From: Alphaproteobacteria bacterium
Lineage (GTDB): Bacteria; Pseudomonadota; Alphaproteobacteria; ATCC43930; CGMCC-115725
Length of the DNA: 64,000 bases
NCBI GenBank assembly: GCA_019240125.1
Contig: JAFAYW010000124.1
Coordinates: 1-64,000 of the forward strand
Reading direction: 5' to 3'
Below, piece after piece: positions 17,965-27,746 of the stretch (its first letter is position 1; each line of letters starts with the position of its first letter). The notes below the pieces were generated by a model that saw only the letters and a list, made by a program, of their open reading frames with translations, searched no databases and was not told where the DNA came from. The position numbers and the translations under genes are program-made.

Positions 17965-19200
17965 ATGCCGCTGCGCCGCACGCTGACCCTTTACCTGCCG
18001 GCCTTAGTGCTGGCCGCCGCCTTCGCCTGGCCGGCGCAGTCGGCTGACAAGAGCGTCACCGTCGGGATCAACCTTCCGCTGACCGGCGCGGACGCTCATG
18101 ATGCCGAATTGATCAAGGATGGCGCTTTGCTGGCGCTCGACGACGCCAATGCCAAAGGCGGCGTATCAGGCTACAAGATCAATGTGATGGTATTGGATGA
18201 CGGCACCGCGACGGCGGGTCAGTACGATCCGGCGCAGGCGGCAACCAATGCCCGCAAGATGGTCGGCGATAGCAACGTCGTCGCCGCGATCGGGCCGCAG
18301 ATGAGTGGCTCAGGCAAGGCAATGTCGCCGATCCTCAGTCAGGGCAATCTTGCAATTATTACTCCAGCCTCGACCAATCCGGACATCACTGACCCAAAAT
18401 TTGCCGGCCAGTACCGGCCTGCCGGTAAGGCGGTGTATTTCCGCACCGTGACAACCGACGCGTTCCAAGGACCCAACATGGCGAACTACTTCGCCGATAC
18501 GCTGCACGTCAAATCGGTATACGTGCTGGATGACAGCGGCGCCTACGGTGTCGGACTGGCCGATGCGTTCCAGAGACAAGCCGAAAAACGCGGCATCAAG
18601 ATTCTCGGCCGTGATCAGCTCAACCCGAAGGAAGCCGATTACTCGACAGTGCTGACTAAGATCAAATCATTGAACCCCGACGCACTGTATTACGGAGGCG
18701 TCGCACAAGCCGGTGTGAAGGTCGTCAAGCAGTCCTATGACATCCTGCCCAATATCGTGAAATCCGGCGGTGACGGTGTGTATGGCGCGGAAATCCTCAA
18801 GGGTGCGGGCTATCCAGCGGCCGAAGGTTGGTATGCGACGATTGCGGCGCCCAATGTGCTTGAGAACCCGGACGCCAAACCCTTTGTCGACGCGTTCATC
18901 AAAAAATACGGCATGCAGCCCGACAATTACTCCATAACCGCCTACGACGCAGCGCTGGTGATCCTCGATGCGATCAAGACGGTCGCGGCCACCGGCAAGG
19001 ACGTAGATCGCGCCGCGGTGCGCGACGCGATCCAGAACTCGCACGCGAAGACCCTCCAGGGCGAGGTCAGCTTCGACCAGAACGGTGATATCGCGAGCCG
19101 CGTCGTCAGTGTCTTTAAAATCACCAAGGACGCCAAATTCCCGCTCGACGACGTGCTTCACCAGTACAAGTACATGGGAGCCGCGCCGCAAAGCTCGTAA
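17965..19200 (+). CDS. branched-chain amino acid-type ABC transporter substrate-binding protein
   Basis: A 411-residue periplasmic binding protein of the LivJ/LivK type I fold. A Sec signal peptide (1-26, cleavage after AQSA) precedes VTVGINLPLTGADAHDAELIKDG. Later motifs include NVVAAIGPQMSGSGKAMSPIL, VYVLDDSGAYGVGLADAF and ALYYGGVAQAGVKV. GGGGAAA precedes the ATG. It feeds the permease and ATPase genes that follow (19440-23191). Ligand specificity cannot be read; branched-chain amino acids are likely. Confidence 0.92.
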   Translation: MPLRRTLTLYLPALVLAAAFAWPAQSADKSVTVGINLPLTGADAHDAELIKDGALLALDDANAKGGVSGYKINVMVLDDGTATAGQYDPAQAATNARKMVGDSNVVAAIGPQMSGSGKAMSPILSQGNLAIITPASTNPDITDPKFAGQYRPAGKAVYFRTVTTDAFQGPNMANYFADTLHVKSVYVLDDSGAYGVGLADAFQRQAEKRGIKILGRDQLNPKEADYSTVLTKIKSLNPDALYYGGVAQAGVKVVKQSYDILPNIVKSGGDGVYGAEILKGAGYPAAEGWYATIAAPNVLENPDAKPFVDAFIKKYGMQPDNYSITAYDAALVILDAIKTVAATGKDVDRAAVRDAIQNSHAKTLQGEVSFDQNGDIASRVVSVFKITKDAKFPLDDVLHQYKYMGAAPQSS

Positions 19201-19439
19201 GCGCGGCATGCCGGTCGCGTGATGTCCGAGCCAGCCCGCTACCGTAGTCTGGCACGCAACGCGCGCGTGCTCGCCCGCCTGCGGTCCCTGAGGAAGCAGG
19301 GAACCATCCTTAGAAAACTAACCTGCCCGACGGCAGCACACTGCTTTTGCAGGGACGACAATGCTGTGGTTGTGCTTCAGCCTGGGGCAAGGGCAGCTGC
19401 GGGAGCCATCGGGATCAACGCACCCAGCGGCCCGGTACG

Positions 19440-20366
19440 ATGATCGATTCGGTCCTGTTGCAGCAGATCATCAACGGGCTGAGCCTCGGCGCGATGTATG
19501 CACTGCTGGCGCTCGGCTTCACGCTGGTATACGGCATCCTCGAGCTGATCAATTTCGCGCACTTCAACGTGTTCATGGTCAGCTCGTTTATCGGCATGTG
19601 GGCCTTGCAGTGGCTTGGGTTGTCCGGCCAGAGCACGGTTCTGACCGGCCTGACGCTGGTCGGCACTCTCGTCTTTGCCTTTGCCGTGACGATGGTGTCG
19701 GCCGGTCTGATCGGCGTTACGATCGAGCGCATCGCGCTGCGGCCGCTGCGTGGCGTGCGCGGCACCGCGGCGATGATCACAACAATCGGCGTCTCCTACA
19801 TCCTGTTCAACCTGATCCTGCTCACCGCTGGTGCATCGTCGGAGAATTTCCCCAACCCGCTGCCGGTTGTGCGCTGGAACATCGGCGGTGCGACCCTGCA
19901 ATTGCGTGAGGTTCTGATCTGGTCGATCGCCCTTTTCCTGATGGTTGCGCTGCAGCTCTTCGTCAGCCGCACCAAGCTCGGCAAGGCGATGCGAGCTACA
20001 GCGCAGGATGCCGAGGCTGCCCGCATGATGGGCGTCGATGTTGATCGGGTGATCGTCATCGCGTTTTTTCTTGGCTCTGCACTGGCCGGTGCCGCAGCTC
20101 TGATCTTCGGCCTCTACTATAACTTCACCAGCTTCATCATCGGTTATACGGCGGGTTTGCGTGCCTTTACTGCGGCGGTGCTGGGGGGCATTGGCAGCGT
20201 GACCGGGGCGATGGTCGGCGGTATCCTGATCGGCTTGATCGAGAGCCTGGGTGGACACTTCCTCGCTGTGCGCTGGGCTGATGTCATCATCTTCGGTATC
20301 CTCGTTCTTGTTCTCGTTTTTGCGCCGAGCGGTTTGTTCGGGCGCGCCAACCCGACAAAATCGTGA
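19440..20366 (+). CDS. livH: branched-chain amino acid ABC transporter permease LivH
   Basis: A 308-residue inner-membrane permease with eight or so hydrophobic helices and the LivH hallmarks LSLGAMYALLALGFTLVYGILELINFAH at the N-terminus, the cytoplasmic coupling loop GKAMRATAQDAEAARMMGVDVDRVI, and GLRAFTAAVLGGIGSVTGAMVGG near the end. Start at ATG 19440. It follows a 239-bp gap after the binding protein that contains two short imperfect hairpins (around 19290 and 19343), possibly for differential expression of the highly needed binding protein. Confidence 0.93.
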   Translation: MIDSVLLQQIINGLSLGAMYALLALGFTLVYGILELINFAHFNVFMVSSFIGMWALQWLGLSGQSTVLTGLTLVGTLVFAFAVTMVSAGLIGVTIERIALRPLRGVRGTAAMITTIGVSYILFNLILLTAGASSENFPNPLPVVRWNIGGATLQLREVLIWSIALFLMVALQLFVSRTKLGKAMRATAQDAEAARMMGVDVDRVIVIAFFLGSALAGAAALIFGLYYNFTSFIIGYTAGLRAFTAAVLGGIGSVTGAMVGGILIGLIESLGGHFLAVRWADVIIFGILVLVLVFAPSGLFGRANPTKS

Positions 20367-20399
20367 CGCAGCGCCGCTATCACCGGGTTGAGAACTGAA

Positions 20400-22448
20400 A
20401 TGGCGGCACCGAAGACCGGTATGACCGGCGACACCTTCGCGCGGCTGCGTGAAGCATCGCCAATTGCCGCGATCACCCCCTATCTACGTTCGCGCGTGAC
20501 CGTCACGGTCATTTTCGCGCTGGCGATCCTATTCCCGCTGATCCACCCCAACGATGCCGATGTCGATGCCGCCGCCAATGCGCTGACCTATGCTGCGTTG
20601 GCGCTCGGCCTTAACATCGTGGTCGGTCTCGCCGGGTTGCTCGACCTGGGATATGCCGCGTTTTTCGCCATCGGCGCGTACGCTTATGGCGTCGCCGCGT
20701 CATGGCAGATCGCGCCGGAGTGGTCGAGTTTCTGGGAGTTCTTCCGGACCCTCGGCATGGTCGCGCGGTTTCACGATACCGGCGGCGACGTCGTTCACTT
20801 CCAGGTGTCGTTTTGGCTGATGATGCCGGTCGCCGCGGTCGTGACCGCGTTTTTCGGTGTGTTGTTCGGCGCCCCGACCCTGCGTCTGCGTGGCGACTAT
20901 CTGGCAATCGTCACGCTGGGGTTCGGCGAGATCGTGCCGATCGTAGTGCGCAACATACCGAGCGTCACAAACGGCGCGATGGGGCTTAACGGCGTAATGG
21001 CGCCGCAGCTTTTCGGCTGGAGCTTCGGGGTCAACGCGACGCCCTACTACTATGTCGGGCTAGGCCTCGTTGCCCTTCTGATACTGACCAGCCAACGCCT
21101 CAAATTCTCTCGCATCGGACGTGCCTGGATGGCGATCCGCGAGGACGAGATCGCCGCTGCGGCGATGGGCGTCAACCGGGTCAAGATGAAGCTGATGGCG
21201 TTTGCCACGGGCGCTGCTTTCGCCGGCGCCACCGGCACATTGTTCGTCGCCAAATTGCAGACCGCGACGCCGGAGATGTTCGGCTTTCCCGTCTCGGTGA
21301 TGATCCTGGTGATGATCGTGTTTGGCGGCATCGGCAGCGTCTGGGGCGTCGTGCTCGGCGCCCTAATATTGCAAATGCTGCAATCGTGGTTTCTCGAAGA
21401 CTTGTCGCAATGGCTGCACGCGCTCGGCCGGCTGATCGACGTCGATTGGTTGCAGCAGATCGAGCTGTCCTCATCGATCGAGCTGATTTTCGGCGTGATC
21501 CTGGTGCTGATGATGCTGTACCGGCGCGAGGGCCTGATTCCGGCCACCCGCCGGGTCGCCGCGCTGACTCCTGAGGAACAGACGGCGCAGGTAGCGCTAG
21601 TAGAAGCCGACCGCCGCAGCTTCGACCGTCTGCAGGGGCTCGGTGCTATTGCGCCGGCGATCGACGCGGCGGGCCCGCTACTGGCGATCGATAACCTTAC
21701 CGTCAGGTTTGGCGGCCTGACCGCGTTGCGATCGGTGTCGTTGAATATGCCGGCGCATTCGGTGCTGGCGGTAATTGGGCCAAATGGTTCAGGCAAATCG
21801 ACGCTGTTCAACACGGTCACTGGACTAGTCCAGCCGAACGAGGGGATCGTTCGTTTCGCCGGCGAGGAAATCACGAGCCGCGCTCCGCATATCGTGCTCA
21901 ACCGCGGCATCGCTCGCACCTTTCAGAACATTCGCTTGTTCCCCAACCTGACCGTGCTCGAAAACGTGCTGATCGGCATGCATGCCCGCCTGCGAACCGG
22001 CATGTTCAGCGCTTTAGTGCGCCTGCCAGGCACGCAGCACGAAGAGCACATGGCGCGCGAGCACGCGCTCGAAATTCTCGCGGTGTTCGGCAACCGGCTG
22101 TTGCCGCGGGTCGATCACGTCGTCTCGGGGCTGAGCTACGCAAATCGGCGTCGCGTCGAGATCGCCCGGGCCCTCGCCTCGCAACCCAAACTGCTGCTGC
22201 TCGACGAGCCCACCGCCGGCATGAACCCGGCCGAAACGTTGGAGCTGGCCGAGCAGATCAAGAGCCTCAACAAGCTCGGCCTGAGCGTCGTGTTGATCGA
22301 GCACAAGCTGGATGTCGTGGTAAACTTGGCGCAAAAGGTCATCGTGCTCGATCACGGCGAAAAGATCGCCGAGGGCACACCAAGCGAAGTGCGGCGCAAC
22401 GAAGAGGTCATCCGGGCCTATCTTGGCCGGAGCGCCGCCGTTGCTTGA
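20400..22448 (+). CDS. LivM-LivG fusion: ABC permease joined to ATP-binding domain
   Basis: A 682-residue chain joining two subunits that are usually separate. Residues about 25-385 are a LivM permease (LNIVVGLAGLLDLGYAAFFAIGAY, RLRGDYLAIVTLGFGEI, and the coupling loop GRAWMAIREDEIAAAAMGVN). A 40-residue linker leads into a LivG-type ATPase: Walker A G460-PNGSGK-S467, a LivG-specific IARTFQNIRLFPNLTVLENV, signature LSYANRRRVEIARAL near 577, Walker B LLLLDEPTAGMNP near 600 and switch His in IEHKLD. Start at ATG 20400; a TTG at 20388 is possible. There is no frameshift or stop at the junction, so it is a genuine fusion. Confidence 0.92.
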   Translation: MAAPKTGMTGDTFARLREASPIAAITPYLRSRVTVTVIFALAILFPLIHPNDADVDAAANALTYAALALGLNIVVGLAGLLDLGYAAFFAIGAYAYGVAASWQIAPEWSSFWEFFRTLGMVARFHDTGGDVVHFQVSFWLMMPVAAVVTAFFGVLFGAPTLRLRGDYLAIVTLGFGEIVPIVVRNIPSVTNGAMGLNGVMAPQLFGWSFGVNATPYYYVGLGLVALLILTSQRLKFSRIGRAWMAIREDEIAAAAMGVNRVKMKLMAFATGAAFAGATGTLFVAKLQTATPEMFGFPVSVMILVMIVFGGIGSVWGVVLGALILQMLQSWFLEDLSQWLHALGRLIDVDWLQQIELSSSIELIFGVILVLMMLYRREGLIPATRRVAALTPEEQTAQVALVEADRRSFDRLQGLGAIAPAIDAAGPLLAIDNLTVRFGGLTALRSVSLNMPAHSVLAVIGPNGSGKSTLFNTVTGLVQPNEGIVRFAGEEITSRAPHIVLNRGIARTFQNIRLFPNLTVLENVLIGMHARLRTGMFSALVRLPGTQHEEHMAREHALEILAVFGNRLLPRVDHVVSGLSYANRRRVEIARALASQPKLLLLDEPTAGMNPAETLELAEQIKSLNKLGLSVVLIEHKLDVVVNLAQKVIVLDHGEKIAEGTPSEVRRNEEVIRAYLGRSAAVA

Positions 22449-22462
22449 GCCATCGTAACCGG

Positions 22463-23191
22463 ATGCCTGATCCGATCCTGGAATTTCAGCAGGTTGACAC
22501 GCATTACGGCGACCTGCATGTGCTGAAACAGGTCGATTATCGTATCGAGCCGGGGGAGATCGTCTGCCTTTTGGGAGGCAATGCCTCGGGAAAATCGACA
22601 ACGATGAAGGCAATCATGGGCATCGTTAGGCCCACTCGCGGCGAGATCCGGTTTGCCGGCAGCTCGCTGGCGGGCATCAGCGTCGCCGAGCGGGTGCGAC
22701 GGGGCATCGCGCCGGTGCTCGAGGCCCGCCGACTGTTCCCGCGCATGACCGTGTATGAGAATCTTGAGATGGGGGCCTATACCCGCAAGCGCGGCCCCGG
22801 TTTCGAGCAGGATCTAGAGCGCGTGTTCTCCCTGTTCCCGCGGGTTAAGGAACGGCTGCCACAATTGGCCGGGACGTTATCGGGTGGCGAACAGCAAATG
22901 GTGGCGATCGGACGTGCGTTGATGGCGCGCCCAAAGCTCCTCTGCATGGACGAACCCTCGATGGGATTATCGCCGGTATTCGTTGAGCAGGTTTTCGACA
23001 TCATCCAGGAAATAAACCGCCAAGGCATGAGCATCTTCATGGTCGAGCAGAACGCCAATATGGCGCTGACTATCGCGCATCGGGCATACGTGCTGCAGAC
23101 TGGCCGGGTCGTGCTTAGCGGCGCGGCTGCGGAGTTGCGCCAAAATCCTATGATCCGAGAGGCTTATCTGAGTGAGATGAGGGTCGAGTAG
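22463..23191 (+). CDS. livF: branched-chain amino acid ABC transporter ATP-binding protein LivF
   Basis: A 242-residue ABC ATPase. Walker A is G38-GNASGKST46 (Asn-Ala-Ser instead of Asn-Gly-Ala), the LivF segment RRLFPRMTVYENLEMGAY follows, the signature is LSGGEQQMVAIGRAL, Walker B LLCMDEPSMGLSP, and the switch is VEQNA. It pairs with the LivG half of the upstream fusion to make the heterodimeric motor. ATG at 22463 is used; an in-frame TTG at 22445 overlaps the previous stop and would couple translation. Confidence 0.93.
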   Translation: MPDPILEFQQVDTHYGDLHVLKQVDYRIEPGEIVCLLGGNASGKSTTMKAIMGIVRPTRGEIRFAGSSLAGISVAERVRRGIAPVLEARRLFPRMTVYENLEMGAYTRKRGPGFEQDLERVFSLFPRVKERLPQLAGTLSGGEQQMVAIGRALMARPKLLCMDEPSMGLSPVFVEQVFDIIQEINRQGMSIFMVEQNANMALTIAHRAYVLQTGRVVLSGAAAELRQNPMIREAYLSEMRVE

Positions 23192-23266
23192 GATCGGCTG
23201 CACGTCTTGGGCGGACATTATCGCTGGTTTATGCGTTGACCATGTTGGGAACCGAACCGGTCCTCA

Positions 23267-24601
23267 ATGAAGGCGGCGCTTGGTTTGCTCGAAGACTTAC
23301 ACCTCGTTGACTGGTTGAGCTGGCTCCGGGATGCGGCGATCTCCCGTCCGCTGTTGGAATTGCTCGCGTTGCAGCTCGGCATCGTCACGGCAGCCTTCGG
23401 GCTGGCCTGGACACTTCACTGGGCCACCCGGAGCATCACCGGATCAATCGCGCAGCGGGTCGCCCATTATTTCCCGCCGAACTGGCGCTTCATCGACACG
23501 CGAGGCTTGGTCACCCTGATTTATTCTTGGCTGCTGCTCGTCATCGCGCAGCGCGTCGGAGAATGGCTCAGCTTTGATTTACGGCTCGTCGGGATCGCTG
23601 CAGTGCTCACGGCGCTGTGGGTCGTCTTGCGGGCCTCGACGCGGCTATTTCGCGATGCACTGCTCGCGCGTGTCATCGCGATTATAGCCTGGGCAACCGC
23701 GGCCCTGAGCGTCACCGGACTGCTGCCCCCGACGATCGGAGCCCTCGATGCTGCCGCGCTGACCATTGGCACGGTGCGCCTGTCGCTGCTGATGGTCGTT
23801 AAGGCGATCCTGCTGATCGGGTTGCTGCTCTGGATAGCGCTTGCGTTGTCGCGCATCATCGGCGTGCGTATCCAGCACCTTTCGCTGAGCCCCTCGGTTC
23901 AAACCCTGGCAACCAATCTGATCAAGATTGCCTTGGTGATGATGGCGTTGCTGATTGGGCTCAACACGGTGGGCATCGACCTGACCGGTGTTGCGGTTTT
24001 CAGCGGCGCGGTCGGCGTCGGCTTAGGCCTGGGTCTACAAAAAATCGTCTCAAATTTCGTAAGCGGCATCATTCTGTTGCTGGAGCGCTCGATAAAGCCC
24101 GGCGATGTTATCGAGGTGGGGCATACGCATGGCTCAATTACCGCTTTGGGAGCTCGCTATACCTCGGTGCGTGGCCGCGACGGCAAGGAATACCTCATCC
24201 CCAACGAGTCGCTGATCACCAATCAGGTGGTGAACTGGTCTTATTCAAGCTCCATGGTGCGGCTCGATGTGAGGTTTGGCGTCGGATACGATTCCGACAT
24301 GCGCGAGGCGCGTCGTCTTGCCGTCGAGGCCGCCAAGGGGACCAAACGGGTCGCCGCGACTCCAGAGCCGGTTTGCCACATCACCGAATTCGGCGACAAC
24401 GCCGTTAACATGGCTCTGCGGTTCTGGATCGACGATCCCGCCTCCGGCGTTGCCAACGTTAAGGGCGATGTGTTTCTCGCATTGTGGGATAGCTTCAAAG
24501 AAAACAATGTCGACCTGCCCTTCCCGCAACGCGACATCCGAATCCGCGAACTTCCTGCTGAATTCCGGCGGTCCGGCCGATTGCAGCCGGCTGCCGATTG
24601 A
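23267..24601 (+). CDS. MscS-family mechanosensitive ion channel
   Basis: A 444-residue membrane protein with several N-terminal hydrophobic helices and the MscS pore and beta domain: VAVFSGAVGVGLGLGLQKIVSNFVSGIILLLERSIKPGDVIEV (about 244-285), then the beta-barrel with RGRDGKEYLIPNESLITNQVVNWS. The C-terminal alpha/beta domain ends FPQRDIRI. Such channels open under membrane tension to release solutes on hypo-osmotic shock; the extra N-terminal helices put it among the larger YbdG/YjeP-type members. 75 bp after livF, same strand. Confidence 0.92.
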   Translation: MKAALGLLEDLHLVDWLSWLRDAAISRPLLELLALQLGIVTAAFGLAWTLHWATRSITGSIAQRVAHYFPPNWRFIDTRGLVTLIYSWLLLVIAQRVGEWLSFDLRLVGIAAVLTALWVVLRASTRLFRDALLARVIAIIAWATAALSVTGLLPPTIGALDAAALTIGTVRLSLLMVVKAILLIGLLLWIALALSRIIGVRIQHLSLSPSVQTLATNLIKIALVMMALLIGLNTVGIDLTGVAVFSGAVGVGLGLGLQKIVSNFVSGIILLLERSIKPGDVIEVGHTHGSITALGARYTSVRGRDGKEYLIPNESLITNQVVNWSYSSSMVRLDVRFGVGYDSDMREARRLAVEAAKGTKRVAATPEPVCHITEFGDNAVNMALRFWIDDPASGVANVKGDVFLALWDSFKENNVDLPFPQRDIRIRELPAEFRRSGRLQPAAD

Positions 24602-24668
24602 GCCGTGCGCTGAGACGTCCGAGGACGGCTTCCTGCCGATCGCATTGTCGCCATCCGGCAGGTTGGCC

Positions 24669-25268
24669 ATGATAAGCGCGATGCCAAACGCGGTCGGGAC
24701 CGAATTCTTGCCAACAGCGTCGTTCCTATTTCGCGGGATGCTGCTTGCCGGCTTAGGCACCCTCATGGCGTGCGCTGTCATTGACGGTGCTCCGCTGAGC
24801 GATGCGCAGCAGGCGATGGTGGACCTGACGTTCGGCCCCTCGGACTTTGCCGTGACAGGGCACCTGGATCACCCAGACGGCCGATATCGAATTGGAGAAC
24901 CTATCGGTCTCACGGTTCAGGTCAGCAAGCCAGCCTCGGTCGCGGTGCTGGAAGTGTTGCCCAACGGCGCAACTACTTTGATCTTCCCGAACCGGAGACA
25001 CCCCGAAACCCCTCTTACAGCGGATACGCCCGTAGCCATTCCAGGAGCGGCAACACGCATCGTCGCGGGGGCGTCCGGCTCGATCATCCTCAAAGTGATC
25101 GCCAGCGAACGATCAGGATCCTGGCTGTTCACCCGCAAACCAGATTCCGACAGCGTTTTTAGCGCACTCGGAACAAGCTCGCGCGCAATCGCTAAAGATA
25201 TCAGCTTGTCCCTCAAAGGCGGTGGTACCGCTACCACCGTGCTCATGGTGAGGGTCGAGGGAAGTTAA
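24669..25268 (+). CDS. DUF4384 domain lipoprotein
   Basis: A 199-residue exported protein. A hydrophobic segment (about 19-36) ends in a lipobox-like LMAC, so it is probably a lipoprotein. Residues about 55-190 fit DUF4384, a beta-sandwich module that often follows kinase, caspase or secretion components: YRIGEPIGLTVQVSKPASVAVLEVLPNGATTLIFPN and later GSIILKVIASE. The frame is open well upstream inside the MscS gene, but the ATG at 24669 gives a clean signal peptide. Probably expressed with the channel gene 67 bp upstream; role unknown. Confidence 0.75.
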   Translation: MISAMPNAVGTEFLPTASFLFRGMLLAGLGTLMACAVIDGAPLSDAQQAMVDLTFGPSDFAVTGHLDHPDGRYRIGEPIGLTVQVSKPASVAVLEVLPNGATTLIFPNRRHPETPLTADTPVAIPGAATRIVAGASGSIILKVIASERSGSWLFTRKPDSDSVFSALGTSSRAIAKDISLSLKGGGTATTVLMVRVEGS

Positions 25269-25364
25269 ACTAGACCGGCGCACCCGCCTTATTTTAACTG
25301 GTAGAGAATTGCGGCGAGCGCGTGTCACACCCCGCAACCGACTCGCTGACCATCAGTCGCGAAC

Positions 25365-25385
25365 GCGCGGCCTAACAGGCCGCGC
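25365..25385. terminator. strong GC hairpin between convergent genes
   Basis: GCGCGGCC (25365-25372), loop TAACA, GGCCGCGC (25378-25385). It lies between the ends of the DUF4384 gene and the beta-propeller gene. It lacks a T-tract on either strand, so intrinsic termination is likely but not certain. Confidence 0.5.
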
Positions 25386-25413
25386 CTCGCTGCTGCATCC
25401 AGTGTCGCGAGCG

Positions 25414-27522
25414 TTACTGTGTCGCGACTGCCACGCTTGTTAAGCCGCGGATTACCCCATTCGGATCCGTGAATTGGACGAAGACGCGGCTGCCGCCCGG
25501 GTTGAACGGAATAGAGCCAGTCGCCCGCCCAAAGATCGCAAAGGTCGGCGTACTGCCAGTGCTGCTTGCAGCACTGGTGAGCGATGTCGGAGCGGCAAGG
25601 CAATTGCCGTTCTGATCGGTCGCGCAAATCGTCAGCGCGAGCGGTAGCGTGGCAGAGCCAGTATTGGCTGTGGCGGTTATCATGGTTGATGCGCCAAGAT
25701 TAATCGTCGCCACGGCGAATGCTCCCGCGCCTAGATTGCCGGGAATATGAAGGATGCCATCGTTCTGCATTGTCGCTGCCAGGGCAACAATATCGGGCAC
25801 AGGGGTCGCCGAGGCAGAGAGCAGCAGCGTATCTACGCCTGGCAGCACAGAAGCGCTTAATTGGTTCGCGCAACTGAAATTCAGGCTTACCTGGGCAGGC
25901 GTTATGGCCGCCGTTGGCGTAAGTCCTATGACAAAGCTCTGCGAGCCTCCGGCGGGCACGTTCATTGCCGTATTGGGAGTACCGGTCACGGCATTGGTAC
26001 TCGAGTTTGTTGTTTGATAGTTGAAGGTAACCGGTAGATTTCCGTTCGGCGCAATCGAGCAGGCAAAGGCATCGGTGTTGCCCGCGTTCATGACCGTGCC
26101 GAACGCGGTTGCCGTGTTGCCGACTTGAACCGATCGGCTCGCCGGCAGCACTGCCGCCACCAGGGGCGTCGGGAATGGCGCCGAAAATCCGGTCAAACCC
26201 TGAGCACTGACATTGACCGGCAACCCGGAAACATTGCCAATCGAGGTCAAGGATCCGTCAGCCAGATTGATCTTGAAGGCGCCAACAGTGCCATCGCCGG
26301 CGTTGAGTACATAGAGGTAGCTCGACGTGCTGTCCTGGCCGACGACCACCAGATCGTTGGGTCCGTTGGTCGGGGCGGGGGCTGCATTTGCATTGAGCAG
26401 CTTCAGGCTGCCGTCTGACCCAACCGAGAAACTCGAAATGGCGTTGCTCAGATTATTTGAGACATAGGCATATTTGCCCGTTGTCGGCTCCAGTGCGACC
26501 CAGCAGGTTGCCGTTCCTCCTGTCCCAACGCTGGTGCTGATCGGGGTTAGCGTGCCGGTCGCGCTGACCTTGAATGACGACACAGCGCCGGCTCCGCCAG
26601 CGGGAATGCTCGTGGCCTTACCGAATGTTTCTGTGACGAGAAGGTTATTATTCTTGTCGAAGGTGACGCCAAAGTACGTAGGGAGCCCGGGGCCAGGCGC
26701 CTGCGTTACCACCGGTACACCAGCGTTGCCGTTGGCGTCGACGGGGAACACGTAGATCGAGTTGGTTGCCTTGACGGTCACCAATAGCTGGGTGGCGTCA
26801 GGGGAGAAGCGAACCTGCGCGGCGGAGCGAACAAATGCGGGTGGATTCAAGCCACAATTCAACGTCGGCGACTGCGGAGCCGTACCGAACAGCGGGCAGT
26901 TCTCGCCCGAACCGGTGCCGTTAAGGGCGCCAGGATTGATTGCCTGCACTGAATCCGGAAGCGTTGTCATTTTGCCGGCGGCATCAACCAAGAAGCCAGT
27001 GATATTTGGGACGCCCGTCAGATGCGGCTGGCTGCAGGCGGGACTTCCCGGCCCGCCGGCATTCAAGGCATAGAGGACTTCGCCGGCGGCTGTCGACGCG
27101 ACCGTCAGGCTGTTGGGGTACATGCCGCCCGAGGCGATGCGATCGGCGATCGTCAAAGTGCCGTCGGTGGCGACGTTGAAAGATGTGATCGTACCTTGCT
27201 GGCAGTCGGAGCTGTTTGAGGCAAGGGTTTCGGTGTTGACCGCGAACAATCGATGATGCAGCGCGTCCAAGACGAGCGAACTCTGGGACCCAAGGACATC
27301 GACATTCGATATCTGCAGGCCGCTGCCGCCGCCGCCCGTCGCGACGGTCTGCATCAGGCTCAACGCACCGTTCGCGGCGCGACTGAACACCAGTATCTGA
27401 TTGCCGCCTGCGGAGTTCAGGCTGTTGGTCATTGCATAAACAGCGCCGGCTGCCCACGCTCCCGTCGCCGGTAAAGAGAGCAGTATAGTGTATATCAACA
27501 GTCGAACGATGTGCCGGTACAT
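25414..27522 (-). CDS. secreted YVTN/lactonase-type beta-propeller protein
   Basis: A 702-residue exported protein. A Sec signal peptide (1-25, ending GAWA) is followed by a seven-bladed-propeller-like region of about 420 residues in which blades repeat a pattern of strand, NG, then LxxIxxxxxGG (LMQTVATGGGGSGLQISNV, YAYVSNNLSNAISSFSVGSDGSLKLL, YLYVLNAGDGTVGAFKINLADGSL). This resembles the 6-phosphogluconolactonase/YVTN surface-propeller group. The C-terminal ~240 residues are two or three beta-sandwich-like modules rich in Thr, Asn and Ala. A catalytic role is not indicated; surface binding is more likely. GAGGGAG precedes the ATG. Confidence 0.82.
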   Translation of the reverse strand: MYRHIVRLLIYTILLSLPATGAWAAGAVYAMTNSLNSAGGNQILVFSRAANGALSLMQTVATGGGGSGLQISNVDVLGSQSSLVLDALHHRLFAVNTETLASNSSDCQQGTITSFNVATDGTLTIADRIASGGMYPNSLTVASTAAGEVLYALNAGGPGSPACSQPHLTGVPNITGFLVDAAGKMTTLPDSVQAINPGALNGTGSGENCPLFGTAPQSPTLNCGLNPPAFVRSAAQVRFSPDATQLLVTVKATNSIYVFPVDANGNAGVPVVTQAPGPGLPTYFGVTFDKNNNLLVTETFGKATSIPAGGAGAVSSFKVSATGTLTPISTSVGTGGTATCWVALEPTTGKYAYVSNNLSNAISSFSVGSDGSLKLLNANAAPAPTNGPNDLVVVGQDSTSSYLYVLNAGDGTVGAFKINLADGSLTSIGNVSGLPVNVSAQGLTGFSAPFPTPLVAAVLPASRSVQVGNTATAFGTVMNAGNTDAFACSIAPNGNLPVTFNYQTTNSSTNAVTGTPNTAMNVPAGGSQSFVIGLTPTAAITPAQVSLNFSCANQLSASVLPGVDTLLLSASATPVPDIVALAATMQNDGILHIPGNLGAGAFAVATINLGASTMITATANTGSATLPLALTICATDQNGNCLAAPTSLTSAASSTGSTPTFAIFGRATGSIPFNPGGSRVFVQFTDPNGVIRGLTSVAVATQ

Positions 27523-27701
27523 TACGTTTCGCTCCCTCGACTTATGAATTTTAGTTCCTAGACTTGGGTCCGACTTAGATCAGTTCGTGAAAAAACACGG
27601 CCGCCGCTTGCAAACTGAGCAGAGACCAATCGTGTAGCGCCCAACTCAGGGTTTATTATATCCCGGGCATAAGCCGTGCGTGATTATTTTTTTTGCATTC
27701 G

Positions 27702-27716
27702 GACTAAAAATTAGTC
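27702..27716. other. short AT-rich inverted repeat
   Basis: GACTAA (27702-27707), AAA, TTAGTC (27711-27716), next to a run of eight T at 27687-27694, in the 224-bp gap between the exonuclease end and the propeller start. It may be part of the exonuclease-operon terminator or the propeller promoter; the gap has no coding frame. Confidence 0.3.
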
Positions 27717-27746
27717 GCACCGGCGCATCAATCCAGTCCGGCTGAT

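Noticed and set aside
19201-19439. tRNA or riboswitch in the gap before livH
   Set aside because: Two short hairpins exist, but no cloverleaf or recognised riboswitch core was seen.
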